From positions 1 to 64,000 of the forward strand of contig MNYJ01000167.1 in the NCBI GenBank assembly GCA_001874005.1: a DNA stretch of 64,000 nucleotides. Reading direction: 5' to 3'. Shown here piece after piece: positions 17,638 through 28,537 of the stretch. The translations under genes were made by a program, and so were the position numbers. How positions within the stretch are numbered: position 1 is the stretch's first letter; each line of letters starts with the position of its first letter. The DNA is from Desulfobacteraceae bacterium CG2_30_51_40 (GTDB taxonomy: Bacteria; Desulfobacterota; DSM-4660; Desulfatiglandales; Desulfatiglandaceae). Below the pieces are notes generated by a model. The model was not told the origin of the DNA. It saw only the letters and a list, made by a program, of their open reading frames with translations, and did no database searches.

Positions 17638-18552
17638 ATGGATATACTGATCAGCTCCATAGTGGCGGGCCTTCTTATCGGGATGGCCCTCGCCCTCGTT
17701 GCCCTCGGACTCACGATCATCTTCGGAGTCATGGACATTGTTAATTTTGCCCATGGTGAGTTTTTGATGATAGGCATGTACACCGGCCTTTTTACGGCAC
17801 AGAGCACGGGAATGGACCCGCTGTTGACCCTTCCGCTTGCCGCCCTCGTAGGTTTTCTGCTGGGCGTTTTATGTTACGCCGGCTTCGTAAGATTTCTTCT
17901 CCGCGGGCCGATGGTAGCACAACTCCTTGGGACATTCGGCCTGATGCTCCTCCTTCGAAATATAGCTCTCCTTATCTTTGGTTCAGAGGATCGGGCTTTA
18001 CATCATGGTATCCTTGTGGGTAAGAGCTTCGACGTAGGCATGGAAATAATACTGCCTGCCACCAAGCTGGCGGCTGCGGGGCTTTCGATCCTCGCGTTCG
18101 GGGCCGTATGGCTTTTCATGAAAAAGACCCGAATAGGAAAGGCGTTGACTGCAACTGCTCTTAACAGGCAGGCAGCCAGCTATATGGGTATCCCTGCAGA
18201 GCGAATGAACGCCCTGGCATGGGGTATAGGAGTAAGTTCCGTAACGATTGCGGGCGCACTCCTTGTCAATTTCTGGTCTGTAAATCCTTACGTGGGACTT
18301 CTCTTCACCATGATCGCCTTCGCGATTGTCGCCCTCGGGGGTTTCGGCAGCGTGCCCGGGGCGCTTTTTGCAGGCCTCGTGGTGGGGCTTATCACAGAGA
18401 TTCCGGGATTCTGGGATTTCTTGACATTAGCCTTCAGCGCGGAGTGGATGGAAAATGTTCCCATGACATCTTTCAAATACATGTGGGTTTACGTTGCCTA
18501 TTTCGTGATCATGGTGGTAAGGCCCAGGGGACTTTTCGGATGGAAGTATTAA
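17638..18552 (+). CDS. livH: Branched-chain amino-acid ABC transporter permease
   Basis: 304 aa; GLALVALGLTIIFGVMDIVNFAHGEFLMIGMY; VVRPRGLFGWK. Confidence 0.92.
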   Translation: MDILISSIVAGLLIGMALALVALGLTIIFGVMDIVNFAHGEFLMIGMYTGLFTAQSTGMDPLLTLPLAALVGFLLGVLCYAGFVRFLLRGPMVAQLLGTFGLMLLLRNIALLIFGSEDRALHHGILVGKSFDVGMEIILPATKLAAAGLSILAFGAVWLFMKKTRIGKALTATALNRQAASYMGIPAERMNALAWGIGVSSVTIAGALLVNFWSVNPYVGLLFTMIAFAIVALGGFGSVPGALFAGLVVGLITEIPGFWDFLTLAFSAEWMENVPMTSFKYMWVYVAYFVIMVVRPRGLFGWKY

Positions 18553-19544
18553 ATAGCGCCTTTGATTTTAAGGACTTTCCGCGCCTTGACCTTACTATTG
18601 CCGCCTTGGTGGCTGTTTTCCTGGCCTTCTTTCCGGTCCTTCCCCACTCTTCCTTTGCCATGGCAACCGTCATACAGTTCCTCATGTTTTCCCTTTACGG
18701 CATGGGATGGAATACCATAGGCGGTTACGGGGGGCAGGTGGACCTTGGAAAGGCCCAGTACGTAGGGATAGGCGCCTATACCACTGCTGTAATGCTCACC
18801 AAATGGGACATATCCTTCTGGTTTTCGATGCCGGTGGGCGTCTGTTTTTCTGTTCTATGGTCATTTATCCTTGGATATCCTCTTTTTCGCCTCAAGGGTC
18901 ATTACTTTGCCATTGCAACCATCGCTACTTCTTTGGTGTTAAAGGATTTATTCGAGGTATGGGACTTTGTAGGGGCGGCCCGAGGCATAGAAATATCTCC
19001 CATCCAGTTTCCGTCCCCTGATTTCATAAGGCTCATCTTCAAGGAAGACGTATATTACTACTACTTGATCCTGATCTTCTTCTTCATCGGAATCCTGTAC
19101 ATGAACTGGTTCCGTAAGTCTCGATTGGGGTTTCAACTCCGCGCCATCAAGGATAATGAAGAGGTGGCAAGGTCCCTGGGCATAAATGTCCACTGGGCCA
19201 AAATAAGGACCTATGCCATTGCCACAGCATTTGTCAGCGTGGTGGGGTCATTCCATGCCTGCTACATAAAAAACATCGAACCTGAAGACACCATGAGCCT
19301 GGACATCTCCATACTTATAGCCCTGATGGCCATGCTTGGAGGGGCAGGCTCACTATGGGGACCTATCATCGGTGCCGGCATCCTGATCCCCCTAAAGAGC
19401 TATCTTAAGGAGTGGCTTGGGGCCAGAGCCGGTCTCATAGGAATTGACCTCATTATCTACGCCTTGATCATTATGGCGATCTCGGCATTTGAGCCGCGCG
19501 GTATCTGGGGTATCGTTCAGAAGATCCGCCGCAGGAGAAGATAG
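18540..19544 (+). CDS. livM: Branched-chain amino-acid ABC transporter permease
   Basis: ATG at 18540 overlapping livH end; ORF track start 18219 too early; YGGQVDLGKAQYVGIGAYTTA, FRLKGHYFAIATIA. Confidence 0.9.
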   Translation: MEVLNSAFDFKDFPRLDLTIAALVAVFLAFFPVLPHSSFAMATVIQFLMFSLYGMGWNTIGGYGGQVDLGKAQYVGIGAYTTAVMLTKWDISFWFSMPVGVCFSVLWSFILGYPLFRLKGHYFAIATIATSLVLKDLFEVWDFVGAARGIEISPIQFPSPDFIRLIFKEDVYYYYLILIFFFIGILYMNWFRKSRLGFQLRAIKDNEEVARSLGINVHWAKIRTYAIATAFVSVVGSFHACYIKNIEPEDTMSLDISILIALMAMLGGAGSLWGPIIGAGILIPLKSYLKEWLGARAGLIGIDLIIYALIIMAISAFEPRGIWGIVQKIRRRRR

Positions 19545-19546
19545 TC

Positions 19547-20293
19547 ATGGCCTTGTTGGAACTCCAAGGGGTCACCAAGAGCTTCGGCGGTCTGATGGCA
19601 AACTACGACATCTCCTTTTCCATTGAGAAAGGGGAACTCGTAGGCCTTATCGGCCCAAACGGCGCAGGAAAGACAACCCTCTTCAATTGCATATCAGGGG
19701 TCTTTCCCCTGAGTTCAGGAAAGATCTTTTTCGACGGCGAGGATATAACCAGACTTAAGGCACATGAGGTGGCAAGAAAGGGATTGGCAAGGACCTTCCA
19801 GGTCTATGTGGCATCCGGAGATATGACCGTCCTGGAAAATGTCATGGTAGGATGCTTCATGCACACCCGTTCAAGATCGAAAGCAAAAAGCACAGCCAGA
19901 CAGATACTGGATGATCTGAGGATTGGAGATCTATCAGAAGCCCTGGTTCATGAACTTCCGGTTGCATCGCAAAAGCGGGTTACAATGGCCACGGCAATCG
20001 CCACCAAACCAAAGCTCCTTATGCTGGATGAGGTGGCTGCCGGGCTTAATCCCGGTGAAATAGAAGAAATCATGGGAAGCATAAGGCATCTCCATGATGA
20101 TCTAGGCATGACGGTTATTCTTATCGAACATGTGATGGAGCTTGTCATGAAGATAAGCCACCGGATCGTTGTTCTGGATTACGGACGTAAGATCGCTGAA
20201 GGGCCCCCGGAGGCAGTATCAAGAGACCCATCTGTGGTCAAGGCCTACCTTGGTGAAAGATACGCTCAAGACAGCACTGTTGATGGGGGCTAG
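19547..20293 (+). CDS. livG: ABC transporter ATP-binding protein LivG-like
   Basis: Walker A GPNGAGKTTLFN; LLMLDEVAAGLNPGE; LivG-type EHVMELVM. Confidence 0.92.
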   Translation: MALLELQGVTKSFGGLMANYDISFSIEKGELVGLIGPNGAGKTTLFNCISGVFPLSSGKIFFDGEDITRLKAHEVARKGLARTFQVYVASGDMTVLENVMVGCFMHTRSRSKAKSTARQILDDLRIGDLSEALVHELPVASQKRVTMATAIATKPKLLMLDEVAAGLNPGEIEEIMGSIRHLHDDLGMTVILIEHVMELVMKISHRIVVLDYGRKIAEGPPEAVSRDPSVVKAYLGERYAQDSTVDGG

Positions 20294-20296
20294 TGC

Positions 20297-21013
20297 ATGG
20301 ATAAAATGCTTCTCGAGATAGAAAACCTGGTAGTCAAATACGGTGGTCTTCCGGTTCTTCAAGGGGTTTGTCTCGCGGTAAAAACAGGGGAAACCGTATG
20401 CGTTCTGGGCTCAAACGGCGCGGGCAAATCCACCCTTCTCAGGGCGGTTATGGGCAGCCAGAGGGCTACCGCCGGAAAAATCATCTTTGAGGAAGAAGAG
20501 ATTCAGGGCTCCCGCACAGAATATATTGTGCGTAAGGGTATCGTCTATGTCCCAGAGGGAAAAATGCTCTTCGGCCCCCTCCCGGTTGAGGAAAACCTTC
20601 TTCTCGGAGCTTACATCTTAAGGGATGAAAAGGCTGTAGCGCGCAACCTTGAATTCGTTTACGGCTTGTTTCCCCGGCTGCTTGAAAGAAGAAACCAGCC
20701 GGCATCCACCCTGTCCGGAGGAGAACAGCAGATGGTGGCAATAGGCCGGGGCCTTATGTCAAACCCCAGACTACTTATGCTCGATGAGCCCTCTTTGGGC
20801 CTTGCCCCTTTGTTGGTAGATGAAGTGCTGAGCACGGTACACAGCTTGAAAAGACAGGGGATGACCATCCTGCTTGTCGAGCAAAGCGTACGTGAGGCGC
20901 TTGACTTGGCCGATCGAGGCTATGTGCTTCAGACCGGAAGGATCACAGGGCAAGGGACAGGAAGCGAACTGCTGCAGAGTGATATATTTCGATCCGCCTT
21001 CCTCGGTATATGA
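20297..21013 (+). CDS. livF: ABC transporter ATP-binding protein LivF-like
   Basis: Walker A GSNGAGKSTLLR; LSGGEQQMVAIGRGLMSNPRLLMLDEPSLGLAP. Confidence 0.93.
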   Translation: MDKMLLEIENLVVKYGGLPVLQGVCLAVKTGETVCVLGSNGAGKSTLLRAVMGSQRATAGKIIFEEEEIQGSRTEYIVRKGIVYVPEGKMLFGPLPVEENLLLGAYILRDEKAVARNLEFVYGLFPRLLERRNQPASTLSGGEQQMVAIGRGLMSNPRLLMLDEPSLGLAPLLVDEVLSTVHSLKRQGMTILLVEQSVREALDLADRGYVLQTGRITGQGTGSELLQSDIFRSAFLGI

Positions 21014-21020
21014 CCATGTC

Positions 21021-21127
21021 CTTTTATATGAAAATGGCACTTTCCTTTCCTCCTCCCCCTCGACGGGGGAGGGAGGGGTGGGGGTGATTTTCATCCTTCG
21101 TTGTGCCCTGCCAGGGCATGGCAGTTA
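21021..21127 (-). repeat. Modular GC-rich intergenic repeat R2, downstream of livF
   Basis: reverse complement of the R2 consensus; cctccccctcgacgggggagg hairpin. Confidence 0.88.
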
Positions 21128-21197
21128 GTGCCTTGTTCCAAAGCTTTCGGTCACAAAAAACAAGGAAATTTCGGCATGCTTTATCTGCAATTTTAAC

Positions 21198-21286
21198 CTT
21201 CCGTCATTCCGGCACGGTTTTGGCCGGAATCCAGAAATGCGGGGAAGTAGATTCCGGCTGAGGGCATGCCGGAATGACGATGCTCC
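21198..21286. repeat. GTCATTCCGG...CCGGAATGACG intergenic palindromic repeat (R3)
   Basis: cgtcattccggcacggttttggccggaatccag...gccggaatgacgatg. Confidence 0.6.
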
Positions 21287-21437
21287 ACACTGGCGCCTTG
21301 GTTGCGGGTATCCGCATCAGTAAAGAAGACTCCACCCAATTCCCGCCTGCATGGCGCAAAGCCTCTTGACAGGTAATGGCTCATAACCTATTTATATTAT
21401 TAAATCCACGATAGCACAGCCCAGACTGGAGGCTAAT

Positions 21438-23528
21438 TTGCGAAGGTCAATTCCGGGGTCATCCTTTTTTAATATCTATAACCACAATTTCATAAGGGCC
21501 GCGGTGGCGGTTCCGGCGCTGAAGGTGGCGAATCCCGCCTTTAATGCGGCAAAGACCTTAGAACTTATGAAGGAAGCAGCATCGAAGCACGCGGTGCTTG
21601 TGGTTTTTCCGGAACTTGGCCTAACTTCCTATACCTGCGATGATCTTTTCCATCAAAATACCATCCTTGAGGCCGCCTTAGAGGCACTTGACCGGATCAG
21701 GGAAGCATCCAAGAACATACCATTGGCCGCTGTCGTTGGGCTTCCGGTTTTGATTGACGGCATGCTCTTTAATTGCGCGGCTGTTGTGTCGGGTGGCAAC
21801 ATACTCGGCATAGTCCCTAAGACCTATATCCCCAATTACAGGGAATTTTACGAATCGCGTTACTTTGCTCCGGCAGACAGCATCCATAAACAGTTTATAG
21901 AGATATGCGGAATCAAGGATGTGCCCTTCGGAACGGAATTGATTTTTCAAATGGGGGAGCAGCCTCTTTTCACCTTCCACGTGGAGATCTGCGAAGACCT
22001 TTGGACCCCGATTCCGCCTTCCTCATTCGGGGCACTGGCCGGAGCCACGGTGCTTGTAAATCTATCAGCTTCCAATATAACTGTAGCCAAGGACGATTAC
22101 AGGAAACAACTCGCATGCAATCAATCAGCCAGATGTATAGCCGCATATCTCTACACGGCAGCCGGAACCGGAGAATCCACAACGGATTTGGCCTGGGACG
22201 GTCACGGCCTGATCTATGAAAACGGCACCCTCTTATCCGAGACGCAGCGCTTTCAATACATACCACAGATAGCCATCGCCGATGTTGACCTCGACAGGCT
22301 TGTACTCGATCGCGTGAGGCAGAACAGTTTCCGTCAGGCCGCCTCCCGCTATAAGGATCAGATAGCACGTTACAGGACGATTGCTCTGCCTGTACCTGTT
22401 CCCTTCCGAGGAGTGCTTCTTCCGGCAAGACCCTATGAGAGGTTCCCCTATGTTCCGAGCGACCCCGGCATGCGTGACGAGCGCTGTGGGGAGATATATG
22501 AAATCCAGGTCCAGGGCCTTGTAAAAAGGCTTAAGGCATCCGGCATAGAAAAAGCTGTGATAGGAGTTTCAGGGGGCCTTGATTCCGCCCATGCGCTTCT
22601 TGTATGTGCAAAGGCTATGGATATAATGGGGCTTTCCAGAAAGAACATTCATGCCTTTACCATGCCGGGCTTTGCAACCGGCGAACGCACTCTCAATCAG
22701 GCAAAGGCCTTGATGACTGCGCTGGGATGCACGGCAGGCGAAATTGATATTAGGCCGAGCTGTCTGCAGATGCTGAAAGACATAGGACATGCCTTTTCTA
22801 AAGGGGTGCCTCTCTACGACATAACCTTTGAAAACGTGCAGGCAGGTGAGAGAACAAGCCATCTTTTCCGCCTGGCGAACCTTCTATCGGCAATAGTGAT
22901 AGGCACCAGCGACCTCAGCGAATTGGCTCTCGGATGGTGTACTTACGGGGTCGGAGATCATATGGCCCATTATCACATAAACGCCGGCATTCCCAAGACT
23001 CTCATACGATATCTTGTAAACTGGGTGGCGGAAAAAGGCGGGCTTGGCAATGACGCGCGCAAGGTCCTCCAGGAGGTGCTTGATACAGACATAAGTCCTG
23101 AGCTTGTTCCCGGCACCAAAGGCGATCAGCCGGTGCAGCGAAGCGAAGATGTCATCGGACCTTACGAGCTTCAGGATTTCAATTTATATTATACCCTGCG
23201 TTTCGGATATACCCCTACAAAAGTCGCCTTCCTCTCCTGGTGGGCATGGAGCGACAGGACCAGGGGACCATGGCCTGAGTTACCCGAGGACAAGCAGAAT
23301 CAATACGGAATAGGAGAGATAAAGAGCTGGCTAAGGGTTTTTGTCACCAGGTTTTTTCAATCAAGCCAGTATAAGAGAAGCTGCGTAGCAAACAGCCCGA
23401 AAGTGGGATCCGGGGGCTCCCTTTCTCCGCGAGGTGATTACCGGGCGCCAAGCGACAGCGACGCATCCGCCTGGATCGCCCAGATTGATTGGATTCCGGA
23501 TCAGGCCCCTCCCATACTTCCCCATTAG
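21438..23528 (+). CDS. nadE: Glutamine-dependent NAD+ synthetase (TTG start)
   Basis: N-terminal nitrilase-like domain (FPELGLTSYTCDDLF, EICEDLWTP) and C-terminal VIGVSGGLDSAHALLV synthetase domain. Confidence 0.92.
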   Translation: MRRSIPGSSFFNIYNHNFIRAAVAVPALKVANPAFNAAKTLELMKEAASKHAVLVVFPELGLTSYTCDDLFHQNTILEAALEALDRIREASKNIPLAAVVGLPVLIDGMLFNCAAVVSGGNILGIVPKTYIPNYREFYESRYFAPADSIHKQFIEICGIKDVPFGTELIFQMGEQPLFTFHVEICEDLWTPIPPSSFGALAGATVLVNLSASNITVAKDDYRKQLACNQSARCIAAYLYTAAGTGESTTDLAWDGHGLIYENGTLLSETQRFQYIPQIAIADVDLDRLVLDRVRQNSFRQAASRYKDQIARYRTIALPVPVPFRGVLLPARPYERFPYVPSDPGMRDERCGEIYEIQVQGLVKRLKASGIEKAVIGVSGGLDSAHALLVCAKAMDIMGLSRKNIHAFTMPGFATGERTLNQAKALMTALGCTAGEIDIRPSCLQMLKDIGHAFSKGVPLYDITFENVQAGERTSHLFRLANLLSAIVIGTSDLSELALGWCTYGVGDHMAHYHINAGIPKTLIRYLVNWVAEKGGLGNDARKVLQEVLDTDISPELVPGTKGDQPVQRSEDVIGPYELQDFNLYYTLRFGYTPTKVAFLSWWAWSDRTRGPWPELPEDKQNQYGIGEIKSWLRVFVTRFFQSSQYKRSCVANSPKVGSGGSLSPRGDYRAPSDSDASAWIAQIDWIPDQAPPILPH

Positions 23529-23617
23529 TTTTGTTGATGTTTTATTTGAAACTGAATTGAATTTATTGGCAATTTTCATGTTTCCTTGTGCCCTTTCAGG
23601 ACATGACCGTTAGTTAG

Positions 23618-23757
23618 TGCCCATCCGGAAATGGCTATTTTCACCGATTTCGGCGTTGGGCTCAAATTTTAATCCTCGAAATACGTCAATGTATTCCTGT
23701 GGTTAAAATTATCGCCCGCCTTGAACTCGACGAAACTATCTCATTTCCGGATGGACA
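23618..23757 (+). repeat. 140-bp palindromic element R1, copy C
   Basis: TGCCCATCCGGAAATGG...CATTTCCGGATGGACA; flanks TTAGTTAG/CTAGTTAG (7/8 match). Confidence 0.95.
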
Positions 23758-23868
23758 CTAGTTAGTTTGGAGGCAGGGGGTAACAAGGGTGAGTAAAGAG
23801 CCTCATATCAAAAAAATAGGTGTCCCCAAAAATCACACACAAAGACCAATCCTTTTAAAAAAAATGAT

Positions 23869-23897
23869 TTGACATCGCAATCTGCTTTTGTTACTAG
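23869..23897 (+). promoter_or_regulatory. Sigma70-like promoter upstream of V/A-ATPase operon (TTGACA-N17-TACTAG)
   Basis: consensus -35, 17-bp spacer, 4/6 -10. Confidence 0.4.
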
Positions 23898-24019
23898 CTC
23901 ACCAGTTCTTTTCCGGTCAGGCATTTCCGGATATTTCCCGGGATGGAGAAGAGCGGATTTAATGACACACTCCTGACTGACGTTTTTCGGTAAAACCGCA
24001 ATAAGAGGGGATATTAGAT

Positions 24020-24673
24020 ATGACGGACACCAAACTCCAGGAGCTTATTGAGACTTTAAAGAAGCGCGGCGTTGAAAGCGGGGAAGAGGAATCACGCCAG
24101 ATAATTGATCAGGCCAAGAGCAAGGCTGACGAAATCATTTCCAAGGCAAAGACTGATGCCGACTCAATTATATCATCGGCCAAAAAGGAGGCTGACAATA
24201 GTTTCAAACAACTCCAGTCATCCATGGAAATTGCCGCCTCTCAGCTTATGACAGACCTCAAGAGAGCAATTGAAGAAAACATGCTCACCCTGCCGATGAA
24301 AAATAAGATATCTGATCAGCTTTCGGATACAAAATTCCTCAAGGAGCTTCTCATAACCTGCGTCAGGGAATATGTAAAGAGACCTGAGAGTTCAGACTTG
24401 AGCATCTTGTTGCCCAAAGATCAGCAGGAGAAGCTCGGTGACTTTGCCACTCAACTGGTAAAGGAACTGCCCGGCAAGAAAGAGGATGACAATCTAAGGA
24501 TTGACCTCAAGAGCGATGGTGTATCCTTTGGATTCATCATCGGGACAAAGGACGGGGTGGTAAGGCTGGATTTTACCGAAGAGGCCTTTCTTGAACTCTT
24601 CCTCAAATATCTTTCGCCCCGATTCCGCGGTTATTTCAAAAAGGTGGAAGTTAAGGGGTTTGCCGAAAAATGA
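24020..24673 (+). CDS. atpE: V/A-type ATP synthase subunit E
   Basis: 217 aa Ala/Lys-rich coiled coil N-terminus followed by E-like C-terminal domain; first in V-ATPase operon. Confidence 0.8.
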   Translation: MTDTKLQELIETLKKRGVESGEEESRQIIDQAKSKADEIISKAKTDADSIISSAKKEADNSFKQLQSSMEIAASQLMTDLKRAIEENMLTLPMKNKISDQLSDTKFLKELLITCVREYVKRPESSDLSILLPKDQQEKLGDFATQLVKELPGKKEDDNLRIDLKSDGVSFGFIIGTKDGVVRLDFTEEAFLELFLKYLSPRFRGYFKKVEVKGFAEK

Positions 24674-25428
24674 AATATTACTTCCTCGTTTCCTATCTTC
24701 CCGAGATACTGAGGGACGACAAGAAGCTCAAGGTAAGGCTTTCCGATCTTCTTTCCGAGAAGTATCTTTTTACCGAAAAGGACTTCGCCGAGATAGAGCT
24801 TCTGCTTCTGGCAGGAGATCTTTTACAGATAGAAAGGCTTTTATCCGGTAAGGAAGTAGATGTAGAGTACTGCCTTTACGGTAAGGAGTTTTGGAGGGAG
24901 CAGCTCAAGTCCCCGAAAGAGGTCCCCGAATTCATGCGGGAGGCCTTCGAGGTCTTCCTCTCAGAAGGCCTGACTCCCAGGAACCTCGAGCAGCTTTTCG
25001 AAGCCTATTATTCATACGCAATTGAAAAGACATCAAGTACGCTTATGCGTAACTTCCTTTCCTTTGAAAGGGATCTAAGAAATGTCATCGCCGCTGTAAG
25101 GGCCAAGCGCAAGGGTCTTCCGCCTTCCGATTACACGGTGGGGGAAAACGATCTTGTTGACCTTTTGAACCGAAGCACTGCCGATGACTTTGGATTAAGC
25201 TCCGAATATCCCTGGATAGAGAAGTTGATAGCGGCGCTTGAGCCCGGGGATACAGAGGATGCAATCCAGGCGATCGTCTGGGAAACCCTTGATGAGATCA
25301 CCGAGCATTTGGATTTTGACTTTGACGTAGTCCTTGCCTACCTCCTTAAACTCCAGATAGTTGAGAGAAACCTCGCCATGAGCGAGGAGCGAGGCATGGA
25401 TATAGTCAGGCAAATGGAGGAGTTATAA
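24670..25428 (+). CDS. DUF2764 family protein (V-type ATPase subunit C-like position)
   Basis: MKYYFLVSYLPEI start typical of DUF2764; between E and A subunits. Confidence 0.75.
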   Translation: MKYYFLVSYLPEILRDDKKLKVRLSDLLSEKYLFTEKDFAEIELLLLAGDLLQIERLLSGKEVDVEYCLYGKEFWREQLKSPKEVPEFMREAFEVFLSEGLTPRNLEQLFEAYYSYAIEKTSSTLMRNFLSFERDLRNVIAAVRAKRKGLPPSDYTVGENDLVDLLNRSTADDFGLSSEYPWIEKLIAALEPGDTEDAIQAIVWETLDEITEHLDFDFDVVLAYLLKLQIVERNLAMSEERGMDIVRQMEEL

Positions 25429-25429
25429 T

Positions 25430-27178
25430 ATGTCACGTGCGATAGGAAAAATCGTGGCGGGTTACGGTAATATGCTTACTGCTACCTTTGATACCAGTGT
25501 CCGCCAGAACGAGGTGGCATACGTTGTCACCGGTGAAAGCAGGCTTAAATGCGAGGTTATTCGCGTTAAGGATGAATTCTGCTTCATGCAGGCATTCGAG
25601 GATACAAGGGGTGTCAAAGTCGGGGACAAGGTCGAATTCACGCAGGATCTTCTTGTCGCAGAGTTGGGCCCGGGCCTTCTTGGACAGATCTATGACGGCC
25701 TCCAGAACCCGCTGCCTAAACTGGCCGCGCAGTGCGGCCTCTTTCTCAAGAAAGGAGTTTACCTTGAAAGCCTGGACAGGGATACAAAGTGGGACTACAC
25801 CCCAGTCGCCAAGGCAGGAGATGTTGTTCAGGCAGGAGACGTCCTTGGGACTGTCCCTGAGGGTATATTCACACACAGGGTCTTTGTTCCCTTTAATTTC
25901 ATAGGCAAGGCGAAGGTCAAGAAAACGGCTGATCCGGGTTCCTACACCGTCGCAGAGGTGATTGCCCATCTGGAAGACGAAGCTGGAAAGGTACACGAGC
26001 TGAACATGATTCAGGAGTGGCCTATTAAGATCGCCCTCAAACAGTACAGGCAAAGACTCCTGCCCGTTGAGCCCCTGGTGACGGGGTGCCGTATCATTGA
26101 CACCTTCTATCCCGTTGCAAAGGGAGGCACAGCATGCATCCCCGGCCCGTTCGGCTCGGGAAAGACCGTTTTGCAGCAGATCATATCCCGATACGCAGAC
26201 GTGGATGTAATCATAGTAGCGGCTTGCGGTGAGCGTGCCGGTGAGGTGGTTGAAACCCTGAAAGAATTCCCGCATCTTCTTGATCCCCTTACCGGGAAGA
26301 CATTGATGGAGCGAACTATCATCATCTGCAACACATCTTCAATGCCCGTGGCCGCGAGGGAGGCATCCATTTATACCGCTGTTACCCTTGGAGAATATTA
26401 CCGTCAGATGGGCCTGGACGTCCTTATACTCGCGGATTCGACATCCAGATGGGCACAGGCCCTGCGCGAAATGAGCGGTCGTCTTGAGGAAATCCCGGGG
26501 GAAGAAGCATTCCCCGCATATCTGCAATCGAGGATCGCTGATTTCTATGAGCGCGCGGGTTTGGTTCAGTTGGAAGACAACACCAACGGTTCTGTCAGTA
26601 TCATCGGAACTGTATCCCCTGCCGGAGGAAACTTCGAGGAACCAGTCACACAGGGCACCCTGGCAGTTGTAGGGGCCTTCCTGGGCCTAACATGGGCAAG
26701 ATCGAACGCCAGGCGGTTTCCTGCAATTGATCCTCTTATCTCCTGGTCAAAGTATCCCAACCAAATGAAGGAGTTTCTTGATAAGATAGACCCTGCCTGG
26801 GTGGCAAAAGTCAAAGAGGCCCAGAAGTTCGTCTATAACGGCAGTGAGATAAAGAAGAGAATGGATGTGGTGGGTGAGGAAGGAACCTCGATTGGCGATT
26901 TTATCATCCATCTTAAGGCCGAGTTCCTGGATTCCGTATTCCTTCAACAGAACGCCTTTGATCCGGTTGATGCCGCAAATAACATGGAGAGGCAGGTCTA
27001 TGTCTTCAATAAGGTGATACAGCTCCTGCGTAAAGACATAAATGCAAAGGACAAAGACGATGCCAGGGCTATTTTCTTCAAATTGACGGCCCTTTTCAAA
27101 AACTGGAACTCGTCTGAATGGCAAAAAGACAATTTCAAGAACTATGAACAACAGATAAACGAATTCTTGGATAAATGA
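25430..27178 (+). CDS. atpA: V/A-type ATP synthase catalytic subunit A
   Basis: 582 aa; [12 protein letters not shown]-loop, [30 protein letters not shown]. Confidence 0.97.
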   Translation: MSRAIGKIVAGYGNMLTATFDTSVRQNEVAYVVTGESRLKCEVIRVKDEFCFMQAFEDTRGVKVGDKVEFTQDLLVAELGPGLLGQIYDGLQNPLPKLAAQCGLFLKKGVYLESLDRDTKWDYTPVAKAGDVVQAGDVLGTVPEGIFTHRVFVPFNFIGKAKVKKTADPGSYTVAEVIAHLEDEAGKVHELNMIQEWPIKIALKQYRQRLLPVEPLVTGCRIIDTFYPVAKGGTACIPGPFGSGKTVLQQIISRYADVDVIIVAACGERAGEVVETLKEFPHLLDPLTGKTLMERTIIICNTSSMPVAAREASIYTAVTLGEYYRQMGLDVLILADSTSRWAQALREMSGRLEEIPGEEAFPAYLQSRIADFYERAGLVQLEDNTNGSVSIIGTVSPAGGNFEEPVTQGTLAVVGAFLGLTWARSNARRFPAIDPLISWSKYPNQMKEFLDKIDPAWVAKVKEAQKFVYNGSEIKKRMDVVGEEGTSIGDFIIHLKAEFLDSVFLQQNAFDPVDAANNMERQVYVFNKVIQLLRKDINAKDKDDARAIFFKLTALFKNWNSSEWQKDNFKNYEQQINEFLDK

Positions 27179-27198
27179 ATTCTTAGGGGGTTAGAGCT

Positions 27199-28518
27199 GT
27201 GAGAGAGATCATCACAAAGATCCGTGAGATCACCGGTAACATAGCCACGCTTGACGCGACCGGCGTCGGTCTGGGCGAGCTTGCCGTCATAGAGTCCCCT
27301 GGCAAGAAGACCCTGGGCCAGGTCATACGTATTTCCGGAGGGAAGGTGGCGCTGCAGGTATTCGGCGGCACCAAGGGCCTCTCCACCAACGACAAGGTGC
27401 GCTTTCTGGGGCATCCGATGCAGGTTAAGTTCGGCCCTTCCATGCTGGGACGGATCTTCAGCGGTGGTGGAGTGCCTATTGACGGTGGTCCGGAGCCGGT
27501 AGAGGAGGAAATCGCGATAGGTGGTCCCTCCTTTAATCCTGCAAACCGGATCATACCAAAACACATGATACGCACAAACATCCCGATGATTGACGTCTTT
27601 AACTCACTGGTCGTGAGCCAAAAGCTTCCGATCTTCTCAATACCTGGAGAACCATATAACCAACTCCTTGCGCGCGTGGGCATGCAGGCCGAGGCAGACA
27701 TCATCATCCTCGGAGGAATGGGGCTTAAGTTTGACGACTTCACATTCTTCCGGCGCACCTTTGAAGAAAGCGGTGTTATGAACCGAGTCATTATGTTCAT
27801 ACATCTGGCTTCCGACCCGGTAGTGGAGTGTCTGCTGGTTCCGGATATGGCCCTTGCCGTTGCGGAAAGGTTTGCTGAGTCCGGAAAGCGAGTCCTCGTG
27901 CTCTTGACCGATATGACCAACTTTGCCGATTCCCTGAAAGAGATATCCATCTCTATGGAACAGATCCCCAGTAACAGAGGTTACCCGGGCGATCTTTATT
28001 CGCAACTGGCATCTCGATATGAAAAAGCAGTTGATATGGAAGGATTAGGAGATATCACCATACTTGCCGTAACCACCATGCCCGGCGACGACGTCACCCA
28101 CCCGGTCCCGGATAATACAGGCTATATCACGGAAGGACAGTTTTATCTGCACAACGGGGCCATTGATCCCTTCGGATCACTGAGCCGTCTGAAGCAGAAT
28201 GTGGTATCCAAGGTGACCAGAAAAGACCATAATGATATCATGAATACCATGATAAGGCTTTATTCCGATTGCCGTGAATCGAGGAACAAGATCGCCATGG
28301 GATTCAAGCTGTCCAAGTGGGACGAGACTCTCATTGCCTACGGCAGTGATTTTGAAAAGGAACTGATGGACCTTAACGTCAATATCCCTATAGAGCCGGC
28401 GCTGGATCTTTGCTGGGACATCCTCTCCAGGCATTTTCAGCCTGTCCAGACGGGGCTTAAGGACCACCTTATAGAGGAATTCTGGCCTAAGGACAAGGCG
28501 ATGAAGAAGGCCGCATAG
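27199..28518 (+). CDS. atpB: V/A-type ATP synthase subunit B
   Basis: 439 aa; [37 protein letters not shown]-like signature. Confidence 0.96.
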   Translation: MREIITKIREITGNIATLDATGVGLGELAVIESPGKKTLGQVIRISGGKVALQVFGGTKGLSTNDKVRFLGHPMQVKFGPSMLGRIFSGGGVPIDGGPEPVEEEIAIGGPSFNPANRIIPKHMIRTNIPMIDVFNSLVVSQKLPIFSIPGEPYNQLLARVGMQAEADIIILGGMGLKFDDFTFFRRTFEESGVMNRVIMFIHLASDPVVECLLVPDMALAVAERFAESGKRVLVLLTDMTNFADSLKEISISMEQIPSNRGYPGDLYSQLASRYEKAVDMEGLGDITILAVTTMPGDDVTHPVPDNTGYITEGQFYLHNGAIDPFGSLSRLKQNVVSKVTRKDHNDIMNTMIRLYSDCRESRNKIAMGFKLSKWDETLIAYGSDFEKELMDLNVNIPIEPALDLCWDILSRHFQPVQTGLKDHLIEEFWPKDKAMKKAA

Positions 28519-28537
28519 GCGGATCGGTTATAGACAG

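Noticed and set aside
18219-19544. livM start at 18219
   Set aside because: The first ~107 codons overlap livH out of frame. ATG 18540 gives a normal LivM N-terminus.
25433-26275. 280-aa antisense ORF opposite V-ATPase subunit A
   Set aside because: Composition looks like a codon-bias artefact of the highly conserved sense gene. No recognisable domain.
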